From assembly GCA_913056495.1 (NCBI GenBank), contig CAJXMO010000023.1, positions 1 to 54,192 on the forward strand: a stretch of 54,192 bases of DNA, given 5' to 3'. A program made the translations under genes and the position numbers. The notes below the pieces were generated by a model. It saw only the letters and a list, made by a program, of their open reading frames with translations, was not told where the DNA came from and made no database searches. The first letter of the stretch is position 1. Every line of letters begins with the position of its first letter. Positions 17,270-25,948 of the stretch are shown piece after piece. This DNA comes from an uncultured Alteromonadaceae bacterium. Lineage in GTDB: Bacteria > Pseudomonadota > Gammaproteobacteria > Enterobacterales > Alteromonadaceae.

Positions 17270-18451
17270 ATGGCCTGGAACGAACCGGGTAATAGTAACA
17301 ACAAAGATCCCTGGGGTAACAAAGGGGGTAAAGATCAAGGTCCACCGGATTTAGACGAGATCTATAATGATACGATGAAAAAAATCCGCAAAGCTTTTGG
17401 TGGCAAAGGCGGTGATGGTTCACCGGGTGGTAGCAGTAACGGTGGTGGTTTTAGCAGCACTGGTATGATCCTGGTATTTATTATCCTGCTTTTAGCTTGG
17501 GCTTATTTAGGACTTTCAACGATTCGCGAAGCAGAGCGTGGTGTTGTATTACGTTTTGGTCAGTTCCACAGCATTATTGAACCTGGTTTGCAATGGCAGC
17601 CAGCTTTTATTGATGACGTGGTTGCGGTTAACGTTGAGAGTATTTCATCTCTGACTTCAAGCGGCAAAATGCTGACTAAAGATGAGAATGTTGTACTGGT
17701 TGAAATGGAAGTGCAGTACAGAATCGAAAATCCTCGTAACTTCTTATTTAGTGTCACTGAACCAATTTATAGTTTGCGTCAGGCGACAGACAGTGCGCTA
17801 CGTTATGTTGTGGGGCATTCTACTATGGATGCTGTGCTAACAACCGGACGGGAAGAGGTGCGTCAAGCGACCTGGCAGCAATTGGAAGATACAATTGCTA
17901 AATATAACTTGGGTTTACAAGTTGTGGATATGAACTTTTTAGCGGTTCGCCCGCCAGAGCAAGTTAAGCCTGCATTTGATGATGCAATCGCTGCTCAGGA
18001 AGACGAAAACCGCTATATTCAGGAAGCTCAGGCTTATGCAAAAGCAAGAGAGCCAGAGGCTCGTGGTATTGTTCGTCGGATGGAAGAAGAAGCCAAAGCT
18101 TATAAATCACGTGTTGTGTTAGAAGCACAAGGTGAAGTGGCTCGATTTGAAAAACTATTACCTGAATATGAAGCTGCACCTGAAGTGACTCGTCAGCGCT
18201 TATATCTAGATGCGATGGAAGATGTCTACAGTAATACAACGAAAATACTGTTAGATACTGAAGGCAGTGGCAATATGATGTACATACCTTTAGATAAAAT
18301 TATGGAAAAGCAAAAGCAATCTGAGCAAAAGCAGGATTCTAATGCGACGCCTGCATCCGGTCAGTATTCGCCACCTGTCACTCAAACGCCAAGCTCAAAC
18401 CGAGGCTCAGGTATTCGTGAATCAAGCAATCGTTTTTCGGGAGGTCGCTAA
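17270..18451 (+). CDS. hflK: FtsH-modulating membrane protein HflK
   Basis: A 393-residue SPFH/band-7 protein that forms the HflKC cage around the FtsH protease at the inner membrane. It has the conserved start MAWNEPGNS, a Gly-rich cytoplasmic N-terminus, one membrane helix (about 64-84), the band-7 domain beginning at IREAERGVVLRFGQF, and a long charged helix (about 235-320). The C-terminal tail is Ser/Pro/Gln-rich. ATG 17270 follows TTGGAG; an in-frame ATG at 17258 overlaps that site. It lies four bases before hflC. Confidence 0.96.
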   Translation: MAWNEPGNSNNKDPWGNKGGKDQGPPDLDEIYNDTMKKIRKAFGGKGGDGSPGGSSNGGGFSSTGMILVFIILLLAWAYLGLSTIREAERGVVLRFGQFHSIIEPGLQWQPAFIDDVVAVNVESISSLTSSGKMLTKDENVVLVEMEVQYRIENPRNFLFSVTEPIYSLRQATDSALRYVVGHSTMDAVLTTGREEVRQATWQQLEDTIAKYNLGLQVVDMNFLAVRPPEQVKPAFDDAIAAQEDENRYIQEAQAYAKAREPEARGIVRRMEEEAKAYKSRVVLEAQGEVARFEKLLPEYEAAPEVTRQRLYLDAMEDVYSNTTKILLDTEGSGNMMYIPLDKIMEKQKQSEQKQDSNATPASGQYSPPVTQTPSSNRGSGIRESSNRFSGGR

Positions 18452-18454
18452 GCC

Positions 18455-19333
18455 ATGAGAAATTTAATCGCAGGATTAGCAATTATCCTTTTTGTTGTCG
18501 TATATTCTTCGCTATTTGTTATTCAGGAAGGCCAGCGCGGGATTGTCATTCAGTTCGGTAAAGTCAAACGTGACGCCCAAAATACTACGGTTATTTATGA
18601 ACCGGGTTTACACTTTAAAATCCCGCTAATTGAAAAAGTGCGTATTTTGGATGCGCGAATTCAAACGCTGGACGGAGAGGCTGACAGATTTGTAACATCA
18701 GAAAAGAAAGACTTGATTGTTGACTCTTATGTTAAGTGGCGCATAGAAGACTTTGAAACCTATTATCTGAAAACCAGCGGTATTAAAACCAACGCAGAAG
18801 CTTTATTGGACCGTAAGTTTAGTAATGGTTTGCGCAGCGAAATTGGTGGTCGCACTATTGCCGAGATTGTTTCGGGAGAGCGTGATGAACTGATGGATAA
18901 AGCACTTGAACTGGTTGCTGAAAGTGCAGATGAGCTGGGTATTCAGGTCGTAGATGTTCGGGTTAAGAAAATTAACTTACCGGACGAAGTGAGCAGTTAT
19001 ATATACGATCGCATGCGGGCAGAGCGAAATGCTGTGGCTGCAGAGCACAGATCTCAAGGTAAAGAGCAAGCTGAATTTATTAAAGCGGATATTGATGCTC
19101 GTATTACTATTATGATTGCTGATGCTGAAAGAGAAGCCAGAACTACTAAAGGTTCAGGAGATGCACAAGCCGCTAAGATTTATGCGGATGTGTATAATAA
19201 AAACCCTGAATTTTATTCTTTTTTGCGTAGCTTAGATGCATACAAACAAAGCTTTAAAGAAAAAGGCGATGTGCTTTTGGTTAAACCAGACAGCGACTTC
19301 TTCAAATATATGAAAGCAATAGATGTTAAATAA
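18455..19333 (+). CDS. hflC: FtsH-modulating membrane protein HflC
   Basis: A 292-residue SPFH protein, partner of HflK. An N-terminal membrane anchor (about 3-23) is followed by the band-7 domain (IQEGQRGIVIQFGKVK) and a helical region with RAERNAVAAEHRSQGKEQAE. The end FLRSLDAYKQSF...DSDFFKY is typical of HflC. It is the last gene before a strong terminator. Confidence 0.96.
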   Translation: MRNLIAGLAIILFVVVYSSLFVIQEGQRGIVIQFGKVKRDAQNTTVIYEPGLHFKIPLIEKVRILDARIQTLDGEADRFVTSEKKDLIVDSYVKWRIEDFETYYLKTSGIKTNAEALLDRKFSNGLRSEIGGRTIAEIVSGERDELMDKALELVAESADELGIQVVDVRVKKINLPDEVSSYIYDRMRAERNAVAAEHRSQGKEQAEFIKADIDARITIMIADAEREARTTKGSGDAQAAKIYADVYNKNPEFYSFLRSLDAYKQSFKEKGDVLLVKPDSDFFKYMKAIDVK

Positions 19334-19358
19334 TTTGAAACGTTAAAGTGATATAATG

Positions 19359-19385
19359 AAAACCCCGATTTATTCGGGGTTTTTT
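19359..19385 (+). terminator. Intrinsic terminator after hflC
   Basis: AAAACCCCGA, loop TTTAT, TCGGGGTTTT, followed by further T residues. It ends the long nnr-hflC series. Confidence 0.92.
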
Positions 19386-19419
19386 GTTTCTGTTAGCTTT
19401 AAACTTGGGAAAGCAACTC

Positions 19420-19596
19420 ATGGATTTAATGAAACTTTTGGCTTTAGTGCTGATTGTTGAAGGGTTAGGGCCCTTTTTAATCCCCAAAACCTGGCAAAAT
19501 TATTTGAAACAAATGGCGCAAATGCCGCCTGAGCAAATGAGATGGGTTGGCGGCATTTTATTGATAGTAGGTGCGATTATTTTGTTTGCAAATTAG
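19420..19596 (+). CDS. DUF2065 family small membrane protein (YjeT-like)
   Basis: A 58-residue protein with two predicted membrane helices: MDLMKLLALVLIVEGLGPFL and the C-terminal GGILLIVGAIILF. The EGLGPFLIPKTWQ segment is the DUF2065 signature, shared with E. coli YjeT, which sits at the same place between hflC and purA. Its function is unknown. ATG 19420 follows GGGAAAG; ATG 19429 is also possible. It lies after the hflC terminator, so it may be expressed by readthrough. Confidence 0.82.
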   Translation: MDLMKLLALVLIVEGLGPFLIPKTWQNYLKQMAQMPPEQMRWVGGILLIVGAIILFAN

Positions 19597-19777
19597 GCGT
19601 TAACATCAGGTTTTTAAAAGTTTATCAAAATGTATTTAGCTGGGTTTGTTGAATGCTGAATTGAAGAGCAGCTAAAAAATATTAAAAAAGCTGAAAATTT
19701 ATTCGTATTAGTTAATGATCTTAGCGGCACAAATTGGTAGAATCCGCGGCCTGCTTTTATGAAAAGACACAAGAATC

Positions 19778-21094
19778 ATGGGTAAAAACGTCGTTGTACT
19801 AGGCACCCAATGGGGTGATGAAGGAAAAGGTAAAGTAGTTGATTTACTTACCGACAAAGCTGCATATGTAGTTCGTTATCAGGGTGGTCACAATGCTGGT
19901 CACACTTTAATTATCGAAGGTGAAAAAACTGTATTACACCTAATTCCATCAGGTATTTTACGTGATAACGTAACCTGTATTATTGGTAATGGGGTAGTTC
20001 TGTCACCTGAAGCCTTGCTTAAAGAGATGAACGAACTTAAGCAACGCGGTGTTAAAGTTGAAGAACGCTTAAGAATTAGTGAAGCATGTCCTCTGATTCT
20101 TCCTTATCACATCGCTTTAGATCAGGCACGTGAAGCTGCTCGTGGCAATAATAAAATTGGCACAACCGGTCGCGGGATTGGTCCAGCGTACGAAGACAAG
20201 GTCGCTCGTCGTGGTTTACGTGTAGGTGACTTATTCTGTGAAAAACAATTTGCAGAAAAATTAAAAGAAGTCATGGAATTCCATAACTTTGCTTTGGTTA
20301 ATTATTACAAGGCAGAGCCGGTTTCGTATGATGAAGTTTATGATGCGGCGATGGAATATCGCGAGTTACTGACTTCAATGGTCGTTGATGTTACTGAAGT
20401 TTTAGATACGGCGCGTAAAAACGGTGAGTCTATTTTATTTGAAGGTGCTCAGGGTACTTTATTAGATATCGACCATGGTACTTATCCGTTTGTAACCTCA
20501 TCGAATACCACTGTGGGTGGCGTAGCTACCGGTTGTGGTTTTGGCCCATGCTATTTAGATTATGTGTTAGGTATTATAAAAGCATATACAACACGTGTTG
20601 GTTCAGGTCCTTTCCCGACAGAGCTTTATGATGGTCTGGACAAGCAGGATCCGGTTGGTAAACACTTAGGTGATGTGGGCCATGAATTTGGTGCAACGAC
20701 TGGCCGTTTACGTCGTACGGGTTGGTTAGATGCAGTTGCAATGCGTCGTGCCGTTCAAATCAATTCAATCACAGGTTTTTGTCTGACTAAACTGGACGTA
20801 TTAGACGGTTTAAAAGAAGTTAAAATTTGTATTGGCTATCAGGATGAAAATGGCAAAATTAGCCAGGTTCCACCTATGGCCGCTGAAGGTTATGAGAAAG
20901 TCACGCCAGTATATGAATCTATGCCAGGCTGGCAAGAAACGACTTTTGGTGTAACTGAATATGATAAGCTGCCGCAAGCTGCTAAAGATTACATCAAACG
21001 TATTGAAGAAATTTTAGAAGTTCCGGTTGATATTATTTCAACAGGTCCTGACCGCAACGAAACTATGATTCTGAGAAGCCCGTTTGCTGAATAA
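19778..21094 (+). CDS. purA: Adenylosuccinate synthetase
   Basis: A 438-residue GTP-dependent ligase joining IMP and aspartate, the first step from IMP to AMP. Motifs: GTQWGDEGKGK (10-19), GHNAGHT, the catalytic His in the P-loop neighbourhood, and the Arg-rich RLRRTGWLD segment. It is slightly longer than E. coli PurA (432). It has the same place after yjeT as in E. coli. A TAGAAT -10-like hexamer at 19738-19743 may belong to its promoter, but no good -35 is seen. Confidence 0.97.
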   Translation: MGKNVVVLGTQWGDEGKGKVVDLLTDKAAYVVRYQGGHNAGHTLIIEGEKTVLHLIPSGILRDNVTCIIGNGVVLSPEALLKEMNELKQRGVKVEERLRISEACPLILPYHIALDQAREAARGNNKIGTTGRGIGPAYEDKVARRGLRVGDLFCEKQFAEKLKEVMEFHNFALVNYYKAEPVSYDEVYDAAMEYRELLTSMVVDVTEVLDTARKNGESILFEGAQGTLLDIDHGTYPFVTSSNTTVGGVATGCGFGPCYLDYVLGIIKAYTTRVGSGPFPTELYDGLDKQDPVGKHLGDVGHEFGATTGRLRRTGWLDAVAMRRAVQINSITGFCLTKLDVLDGLKEVKICIGYQDENGKISQVPPMAAEGYEKVTPVYESMPGWQETTFGVTEYDKLPQAAKDYIKRIEEILEVPVDIISTGPDRNETMILRSPFAE

Positions 21095-21118
21095 GGCAAG
21101 GTGTTAATCTGATATGAT

Positions 21119-21146
21119 AAAAGCCAGTTTAAATACTGGCTTTTTT
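21119..21146 (+). terminator. Intrinsic terminator after purA
   Basis: AAAAGCCAGT, loop TTAAAT, ACTGGCTTTT, with a run of six T residues. Confidence 0.92.
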
Positions 21147-21181
21147 GTTTATCGCTAAAGTTTATTTTAAAGGTATCAATT

Positions 21182-21496
21182 ATGGTTTTATATGCAGGTG
21201 CCAGAAAAAGTGCAAAACCTCAGTATGCGACCGTACAGCATATTTTAACGCGCAATCCAGACCGTATTGCTGAAGTTCAGAAGCAATTAGAAAAAGGCGC
21301 TAAGTTTGATTTGTTGGCTCGTAAATATTCCAACTGCCCCAGTGCCAAAAAAGGGGGCGACTTAGGTGAATTTAAACGAGGCGTTATGGTTAAACCATTT
21401 GAAGCGGCTGTATTTAACGCTAAAATTGGTGAGATCGTTGGTCCGGTTAAAACCAAGTTTGGTTATCACCTGATCAAAATCAATTTTCTTAGATAG
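21182..21496 (+). CDS. ppiC: Parvulin-type peptidyl-prolyl cis-trans isomerase
   Basis: A 104-residue single-domain rotamase. The parvulin core shows VQHILTRN, FDLLARKYSNCPSAKKGGDLGEF and FGYHLIKI, closely matching E. coli PpiC (93 residues). No signal peptide, so it is cytoplasmic. It lies alone after the purA terminator and converges on cobB. The extra ten or so N-terminal residues compared with E. coli mean a later start cannot be fully excluded. Confidence 0.92.
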   Translation: MVLYAGARKSAKPQYATVQHILTRNPDRIAEVQKQLEKGAKFDLLARKYSNCPSAKKGGDLGEFKRGVMVKPFEAAVFNAKIGEIVGPVKTKFGYHLIKINFLR

Positions 21497-21518
21497 CCTC
21501 AACTGAGGTTAGATAGGT

Positions 21519-21545
21519 GGGAGAAACGCCATGGGCGTCTCTCCC
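21519..21545. other. Inverted repeat between ppiC and cobB
   Basis: GGGAGAAACGCC, loop ATG, GGCGTCTCTCCC: twelve-base arms with one mismatch. It is a stable stem without a T tail, in the convergent intergenic region; it may help end transcription from either side. Confidence 0.5.
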
Positions 21546-21555
21546 AAAATAGAGA

Positions 21556-21580
21556 GGGGAATCATCAAGATCCCCCTTTT
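21556..21580 (+). terminator. Probable terminator after ppiC
   Basis: GGGGA, a ten-base loop, TCCCC and then CTTTT. The stem is short, so confidence is moderate. Confidence 0.45.
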
Positions 21581-21669
21581 CCTCAAGTCTGTTGATCTTT
21601 ATATTTTTTCTTTCAGCTTAAATTATAAACAAAAGATAAACAGCCCCTAGCTATACCCACCCGATTTGA

Positions 21670-23034
21670 TTAACGGACTGTTTTATCCATAAAGAACAGA
21701 CTGGCTAATGCCGGATTGCTGTGAAAATACCAGTGCATATATGAAGCGATAATATTGCCTTTAATATAAACGTCTTCCCCTTGACGTTCACTCGGGTGGT
21801 GAACGCTTTTTGTCTGGGCTGGCAAGTTTACGTTTGCTGTGGAATAGTGAAAACTGTGACCTCGCATCTGATTGCCTGCTAACAGGGCACTTTCAAACGG
21901 AAATTCAACCCATTGACTGCCTATCGCGGCTAACTTGTTTTGCATTCTGGCCTGACCCGGTATTAAACCCACTAAGTCATACGTTTGATTATCAAGATCG
22001 GTTAGCTGATCCATTAAATACAGCATGCCGCCACATTCAGCTAAAATTGGTTTTTGATTCGCTGAAAAAGCACGGACATCCTGAATAAAGGATGTGTTTT
22101 CAGCGAGTTTAGCCGCATACAGTTCTGGATAACCGCCCGGAATATACAGAGCATCTCCTTCTGGTAAATGAGTATCTTCAAGTGCCGATGCATAAATGAT
22201 ATCGGCTCCGGCTTCAGTTAAGAAATCAATATTCGCGGCATAAATAAAACTAAATGCTTTATCGTTAATGACGATAATACGTTTATTCTTGAGGAGTCCG
22301 TCTGTGATATGCGCATTAGATTCAGCTGAAGAATCAGAGGGTTGAAACTTGACTGCCTTAGGTAAACGAGCCAAATCTGTTTTAGCGATATGAGCCGAAG
22401 CTAAATCAAGTTGTGCATCTATATCTGCTAATTCTTTCGCCTGCACTAGACCCAGATGGCGTTCGGGCAAACTGATTTCACTGTCTCTGCCAACTCGTCC
22501 GTAAAACTTAATTTGCTTCTGTTTATCAAGTTGCGACAGGCTTTGTTTTAGTAGACTCTCATGACGCTCTGAATTTACCCGATTTGCAATAACACCTGCA
22601 AAGGGGAGTTGGCTATCGTAGTGCGCTAATCCGTAGGCAATCGCGGCAAAAGTTTGAGCCATGGCGGATGCATCTATGACAGCTAGTACCGGAATACCAA
22701 AAAGCCGGGCTAAATCTGCGCTGCTAGGCGTACCATCAAATAAGCCCATTACGCCTTCAATTAAAATTAAGTCTGATTGGCATGCTGCCTGATAAATTAA
22801 ATCCCGACAGGCGGATTCGCCAACCAGCCAGAGATCAAGTTGGTAAACCCGTTGACCGCTGGCTTGTTGCAGAATCATGGGATCGATAAAATCAGGACCG
22901 ACTTTAAATACGGTTACTATGCGGCCTTGTTGTCTGTGATACCGGGCAATTGCAGCTGTTATTGTCGTTTTGCCTGAACCCGATGATGGTGCAGATACTA
23001 TTAGTGCGGGACATAACTGAGGTTTTGTCATCAT
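21670..23034 (-). CDS. cobB: Cobyrinate a,c-diamide synthase
   Basis: A 454-residue ATP- and glutamine-dependent amidase that converts cobyrinate to its a,c-diamide in corrinoid synthesis. The N-terminal BioD-like domain has the P-loop APSSGSGKTT (15-24), KVGPDFIDP and EGVMGLFDG; the C-terminal class I glutamine amidotransferase domain has the catalytic cysteine in LAECGGMLYL (around 332) and a late His in GHSFHYS. No other corrin-pathway gene is next to it. A cobalamin riboswitch lies about 200 bases upstream. The start is uncertain: two adjacent ATGs (23034, 23031) lack a strong ribosome binding site, and an in-frame TTG at 23112 would add 26 residues. Confidence 0.9.
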   Translation of the reverse strand: MMTKPQLCPALIVSAPSSGSGKTTITAAIARYHRQQGRIVTVFKVGPDFIDPMILQQASGQRVYQLDLWLVGESACRDLIYQAACQSDLILIEGVMGLFDGTPSSADLARLFGIPVLAVIDASAMAQTFAAIAYGLAHYDSQLPFAGVIANRVNSERHESLLKQSLSQLDKQKQIKFYGRVGRDSEISLPERHLGLVQAKELADIDAQLDLASAHIAKTDLARLPKAVKFQPSDSSAESNAHITDGLLKNKRIIVINDKAFSFIYAANIDFLTEAGADIIYASALEDTHLPEGDALYIPGGYPELYAAKLAENTSFIQDVRAFSANQKPILAECGGMLYLMDQLTDLDNQTYDLVGLIPGQARMQNKLAAIGSQWVEFPFESALLAGNQMRGHSFHYSTANVNLPAQTKSVHHPSERQGEDVYIKGNIIASYMHWYFHSNPALASLFFMDKTVR

Positions 23035-23113
23035 GTGATATCTTATATTTAAGCGAATTTTTGTTCTAGTGGCGGGTCGCTGAATGAAGATTACATCAGA
23101 CAGTACGATCAAG

Positions 23114-23141
23114 ATTTTATGAGGTTATTATGTCATAAAAT
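23114..23141. repeat. Inverted repeat between the cobalamin riboswitch and cobB
   Basis: ATTTTATGA and TCATAAAAT, nine-base perfect arms with a ten-base spacer. It may be an operator or an A/T-rich hairpin in the cobB leader. Confidence 0.4.
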
Positions 23142-23229
23142 TTTTGATTTAAGTCACAAGGCTCAACTACCGGTTTGCTGTGAGGTAGAGGTTACACTGG
23201 CAGCATGGCGTGAGTTTGTCTCTTAAAAT

Positions 23230-23438
23230 TCGCCCACCGCGATTAATGAGTTTAAATCAGGCCGGTCTCCGGACTTATGATCATCGCTTAACCAACACCT
23301 TCCCATATTGATTAAATACAGTGGTTTATATTGGTTGCTCTCAATTACCGTTGCGGGGGCAGTACCGGACTCTAACCGGTTTCACGTTTCACCATCTTCG
23401 CTGCTTTTTTTGAAGCCAAGATGACACCTAACCGGCGA
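23230..23438 (-). promoter_or_regulatory. Cobalamin (B12) riboswitch controlling cobB
   Basis: On the minus strand the region carries the conserved core GGTGAAACGTGAAACCGG, AGTCCGGTACTGCCCCCGCA and, further on, the B12-box-like AAGTCCGGAGACCGGCCTG (23258-23276). A closing P1 stem TCGCC/GGCGA (23434-23438 with 23230-23234) sets the approximate ends. It lies upstream of cobB on the same strand, so high B12 should lower cobB expression. The 484-base gene-free stretch before cobB is largely this element. Confidence 0.9.
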
Positions 23439-23440
23439 TG

Positions 23441-23469
23441 ATGTTACGCAAAGCTTTGTGGCAATGCAA
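23441..23469 (-). promoter_or_regulatory. Candidate promoter for the riboswitch-cobB transcript
   Basis: On the minus strand, TTGCAT (23464-23469) and TAACAT (23441-23446) are 17 bases apart and place the start just at the 5' edge of the riboswitch. Confidence 0.5.
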
Positions 23470-23518
23470 GTCACCGGTTAGTAGGGACAATCTTAATAGA
23501 TGGAAATCGTTTTGGCTG

Positions 23519-24421
23519 TTATTTTAATAAATTGGCAGGCGAATACTGATCAGTTAGCACTTGTGTATCTGATTGCCAGTCGACTTTGTCGCTGATTTCA
23601 GATTTTACAAGGTGATAATTCACTGCAAATCGACTCAGTTGTGCGTTGAGCTTTGCACTGACTGATTTTGGGAAGTCAAAATTGTCGCAGTTACAGGCAA
23701 AAATCAGACGATTGCCCTTAGTTGGCGTTTTATAGGTATAGAGTTGATTAAATACGGCCTGGTAAGTGGCTGATTCATAGTGGTATAAATCACTGGTACT
23801 AAAAGTATTGGCTGTAATAATGCCGTCAGGGTTTAACAGCTGTTTGACTTCTGTTAGAAACTCTTTTGTCATTAAGTGTTCAGGAATATAGTCGCCGTTA
23901 AATGCATCTAAAATAATCCAGTCGAAAGTTTCCTGGTTAACCAGCGCGCGCTTTACATAAACCCGGGCGTCTTTGATTTGGGTTTTAACTTTGTCATTTT
24001 CCTGATAATCAAAATACTTTACCGCGAGCTTTTTAACGACAGGATCGATATCAACCGCTATTATTTCACTTTGAGGCGAAAGCTGATGCAAAACGTTCGA
24101 CAGTGTTCCGCCGCCCAGTCCAAGAATTAAAATTCGTCCTGGGTTTGGGTTATGAGATAAGCCAGCCAAGGTGCCTTTAGCATACTCAAATACCAGCCTG
24201 TCTTTATCTTGTAAATCAATACAAGTTTGATTGCTGACATTGCGTCTTCGGGTTTCAAAGCGCATACAACGAATATCTTTATCTTCTGTAATGACAACAT
24301 TACGATAGATTGATCGTGCTTTCTCTATTTCAACCGGTTTAGCCGATAAAGTGAAACTTGAAACGGCTAAAAGACTGCTCCAGGTTAAATGTAATAATAC
24401 GCGGATGATACGGATTGTCAT
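23519..24421 (-). CDS. Spermidine synthase-like (SpeE fold) protein with N-terminal signal-like segment
   Basis: A 300-residue protein with the aminopropyltransferase-type Rossmann fold: SAM-binding motif ILGLGGGTLSNVL (98-111), acidic motif VDIDP (123-127) and ILDAFNGDYIPEHL with the usual acidic residues. It starts with a hydrophobic stretch ending in SLLAVSSFTLSA (about 8-27) that looks like a signal peptide or membrane anchor. Its ATG follows directly after the stop codon of the upstream membrane gene, so the pair corresponds to the fused membrane-SpeE proteins known in other bacteria. Substrate is unknown; classic polyamine synthesis is not proven. Confidence 0.8.
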   Translation of the reverse strand: MTIRIIRVLLHLTWSSLLAVSSFTLSAKPVEIEKARSIYRNVVITEDKDIRCMRFETRRRNVSNQTCIDLQDKDRLVFEYAKGTLAGLSHNPNPGRILILGLGGGTLSNVLHQLSPQSEIIAVDIDPVVKKLAVKYFDYQENDKVKTQIKDARVYVKRALVNQETFDWIILDAFNGDYIPEHLMTKEFLTEVKQLLNPDGIITANTFSTSDLYHYESATYQAVFNQLYTYKTPTKGNRLIFACNCDNFDFPKSVSAKLNAQLSRFAVNYHLVKSEISDKVDWQSDTQVLTDQYSPANLLK

Positions 24422-25111
24422 TTAGATGGTCTCATTGGGTTGTTTGTTAAAGTCAGGCTGCGCAGTAATCGCTTGAGCCGAGTTTGAATTTATCTTGAAT
24501 GCACAGCCAAAAGCTAATAATCCGGATGCGAGTAGGATGCCAACGATCAACCAGAGAATTTGGTTAACTTCCAGCCAGAGTACTAGATAAAAGGATGTCA
24601 TTATTGTGCCTATTGCACTACCCAGAGTGGAAACAAAATACAGAAAGCCAGCTGTTTTGCCTGATGCGTGTGCGCTCACAGTCAGTAAGCGAACTGAATA
24701 GGGCGAAATTGTCCCTAAAATGATACTTGGCATTAAAAATACCAAGCTGGCAGCGACTAATGAACCGTATCTAGGATCTTCAATATGCTGGAATACCAAT
24801 TCAAATAGGGGATCAGCAAAATAAATAGCAGGTAATAAAGAGATCGCTGCAAGGGTAAAGATACTGCCAAATTTAGTTAAATTCGGGTTATGCACAGACA
24901 GGCGACCGCCAAACAGGTAACCGAGTGATAAAGCCAGCATAAAGACTGTGATAATACTGCCCCAGACATAAACGCTGCTGCCAAAAAACGGGGCTAGCAT
25001 GCGTCCGCCAAGTAGCTCAAACGACATAATGGAAAAACCGGCGCAAAAGGCCAGCATAATAATAATGAGTTTTTGCATATAGGTTAAGTTTTGGTAAATT
25101 TTAAGCAGCAT
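24422..25111 (-). CDS. Multi-pass membrane protein partner of the SpeE-like protein
   Basis: A protein of about 229 residues with six or seven predicted membrane helices. FELLGGRMLAPFFGSSVYVWG and LGYLFGGRLS are typical of the membrane half of fused MFS/spermidine-synthase proteins. Its stop codon abuts the ATG of the SpeE-like gene with no gap. ATG 25111 was taken as start; an upstream in-frame TTG (25135) and a downstream ATG (25078) are possible because none has a clear ribosome binding site. tRNA-Leu lies just upstream on the same strand. Confidence 0.8.
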   Translation of the reverse strand: MLLKIYQNLTYMQKLIIIMLAFCAGFSIMSFELLGGRMLAPFFGSSVYVWGSIITVFMLALSLGYLFGGRLSVHNPNLTKFGSIFTLAAISLLPAIYFADPLFELVFQHIEDPRYGSLVAASLVFLMPSIILGTISPYSVRLLTVSAHASGKTAGFLYFVSTLGSAIGTIMTSFYLVLWLEVNQILWLIVGILLASGLLAFGCAFKINSNSAQAITAQPDFNKQPNETI

Positions 25112-25189
25112 AAACAATCGAATATGCAAACACAATCATTTACAAAGACTTTAATAGAGAAACTTGGTAGAAAAGAATGAGACAAAAAA

Positions 25190-25276
25190 TGGTGCCCAGG
25201 AGAGGACTTGAACCTCCACGGCCTTGCGGCCACCAGCACCTGAAGCTGGCGTGTCTACCAATTTCACCACCTGGGC
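25190..25276 (-). tRNA. tRNA-Leu (CAG)
   Basis: An 87-nt class II tRNA on the minus strand, from GCCCAGG (5' end at 25276) to the encoded CCA (25190-25192). The anticodon loop TTCAGGT is closed by CCAGC/GCTGG and gives anticodon CAG. A long variable arm GGTGGCCGCAAGGCCGT identifies the leucine class. The acceptor GCCCAGG pairs with CCTGGGC. Confidence 0.97.
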
Positions 25277-25290
25277 AAGTGAGAGTGCGA

Positions 25291-25319
25291 AAGTTAAGCT
25301 GAAACGACCTCTGTGTCAA
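25291..25319 (-). promoter_or_regulatory. Promoter of tRNA-Leu
   Basis: On the minus strand, a perfect TTGACA (25314-25319), 17 bases, then TAACTT (25291-25296), about 15 bases before the mature tRNA 5' end. Confidence 0.7.
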
Positions 25320-25435
25320 TTGTTGCTTGTAAAAAAAGTTAAATTTTAATGAGGTATTCTGAATATTGTCTGAAATACGCGTTAATTGCTTAATTTATGT
25401 GCGAATTTTAATCTTGCCAATAAGCACTTTAATGC

Positions 25436-25464
25436 TTGTCTTCTCTGGTTACTTACTGTACTAT
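25436..25464 (+). promoter_or_regulatory. Promoter of the rpsF-priB-rpsR-rplI operon
   Basis: TTGTCT (25436-25441) and TACTAT (25459-25464) with a 17-base spacer, followed by a GC-rich discriminator. The leader of about 90 nt contains a small hairpin GCCT-CCAT-AGGC (25501-25512); an S6:S18-binding leader would be expected here but I cannot confirm its fold. Confidence 0.65.
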
Positions 25465-25559
25465 TCGCCGCCTTAAATCAGTCACAATCCACAGTTCCTT
25501 GCCTCCATAGGCAGTCTGACTGAGCTGTTCTCGGGGCTAACTAACCGTAAGGAGCAACA

Positions 25560-25946
25560 ATGCGTCATTACGAAATCGTATTTATGGTTCACCCAGACCA
25601 AAGTGAACAAGTTGCTGGCATGATTGAGCGCTATACAGGCATCATCACTAATGCTGGTGGACAAATTCACAGATTGGAAGACTGGGGCCGTCGTCAATTA
25701 GCTTATCCAATCGAAAAATTGCATAAAGCTCACTATGTATTAATTAATGCTGAAACTACTACTGAAGCAGTTGAAGAATTGGAAACCGCTTTCCGTTTCA
25801 ACGATGTAGTATTACGTAACATCATTATGCGTACCAAAACAGCTGTTACTGAAGCTTCTCCTATGGCGAAGAAAGAAGAAAGCGGCCGTGGTCGTCAAGA
25901 CCGTAGTGAAAAAGCTGAAGAAAGCAAGGCTCAATCTGCTGAATAA
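25560..25946 (+). CDS. rpsF: 30S ribosomal protein S6
   Basis: A 128-residue S6 protein (MRHYEIVFMVHPDQSEQV; the GRRQLAYPIEKLHKAHYVL core is conserved) that binds S18 in the platform of the 30S subunit. The C-terminal tail after about residue 105 is rich in Glu and Ser. ATG follows AAGGAG. First gene of the rpsF-priB-rpsR-rplI operon, same order as in E. coli. Confidence 0.98.
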   Translation: MRHYEIVFMVHPDQSEQVAGMIERYTGIITNAGGQIHRLEDWGRRQLAYPIEKLHKAHYVLINAETTTEAVEELETAFRFNDVVLRNIIMRTKTAVTEASPMAKKEESGRGRQDRSEKAEESKAQSAE

Positions 25947-25948
25947 GC

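Noticed and set aside
24421..24422. Frameshift breaking a fused membrane-SpeE gene
   Set aside because: Stop and start codons are cleanly adjacent and the second gene has its own hydrophobic N-terminus, which fits two genes better than a sequencing error.
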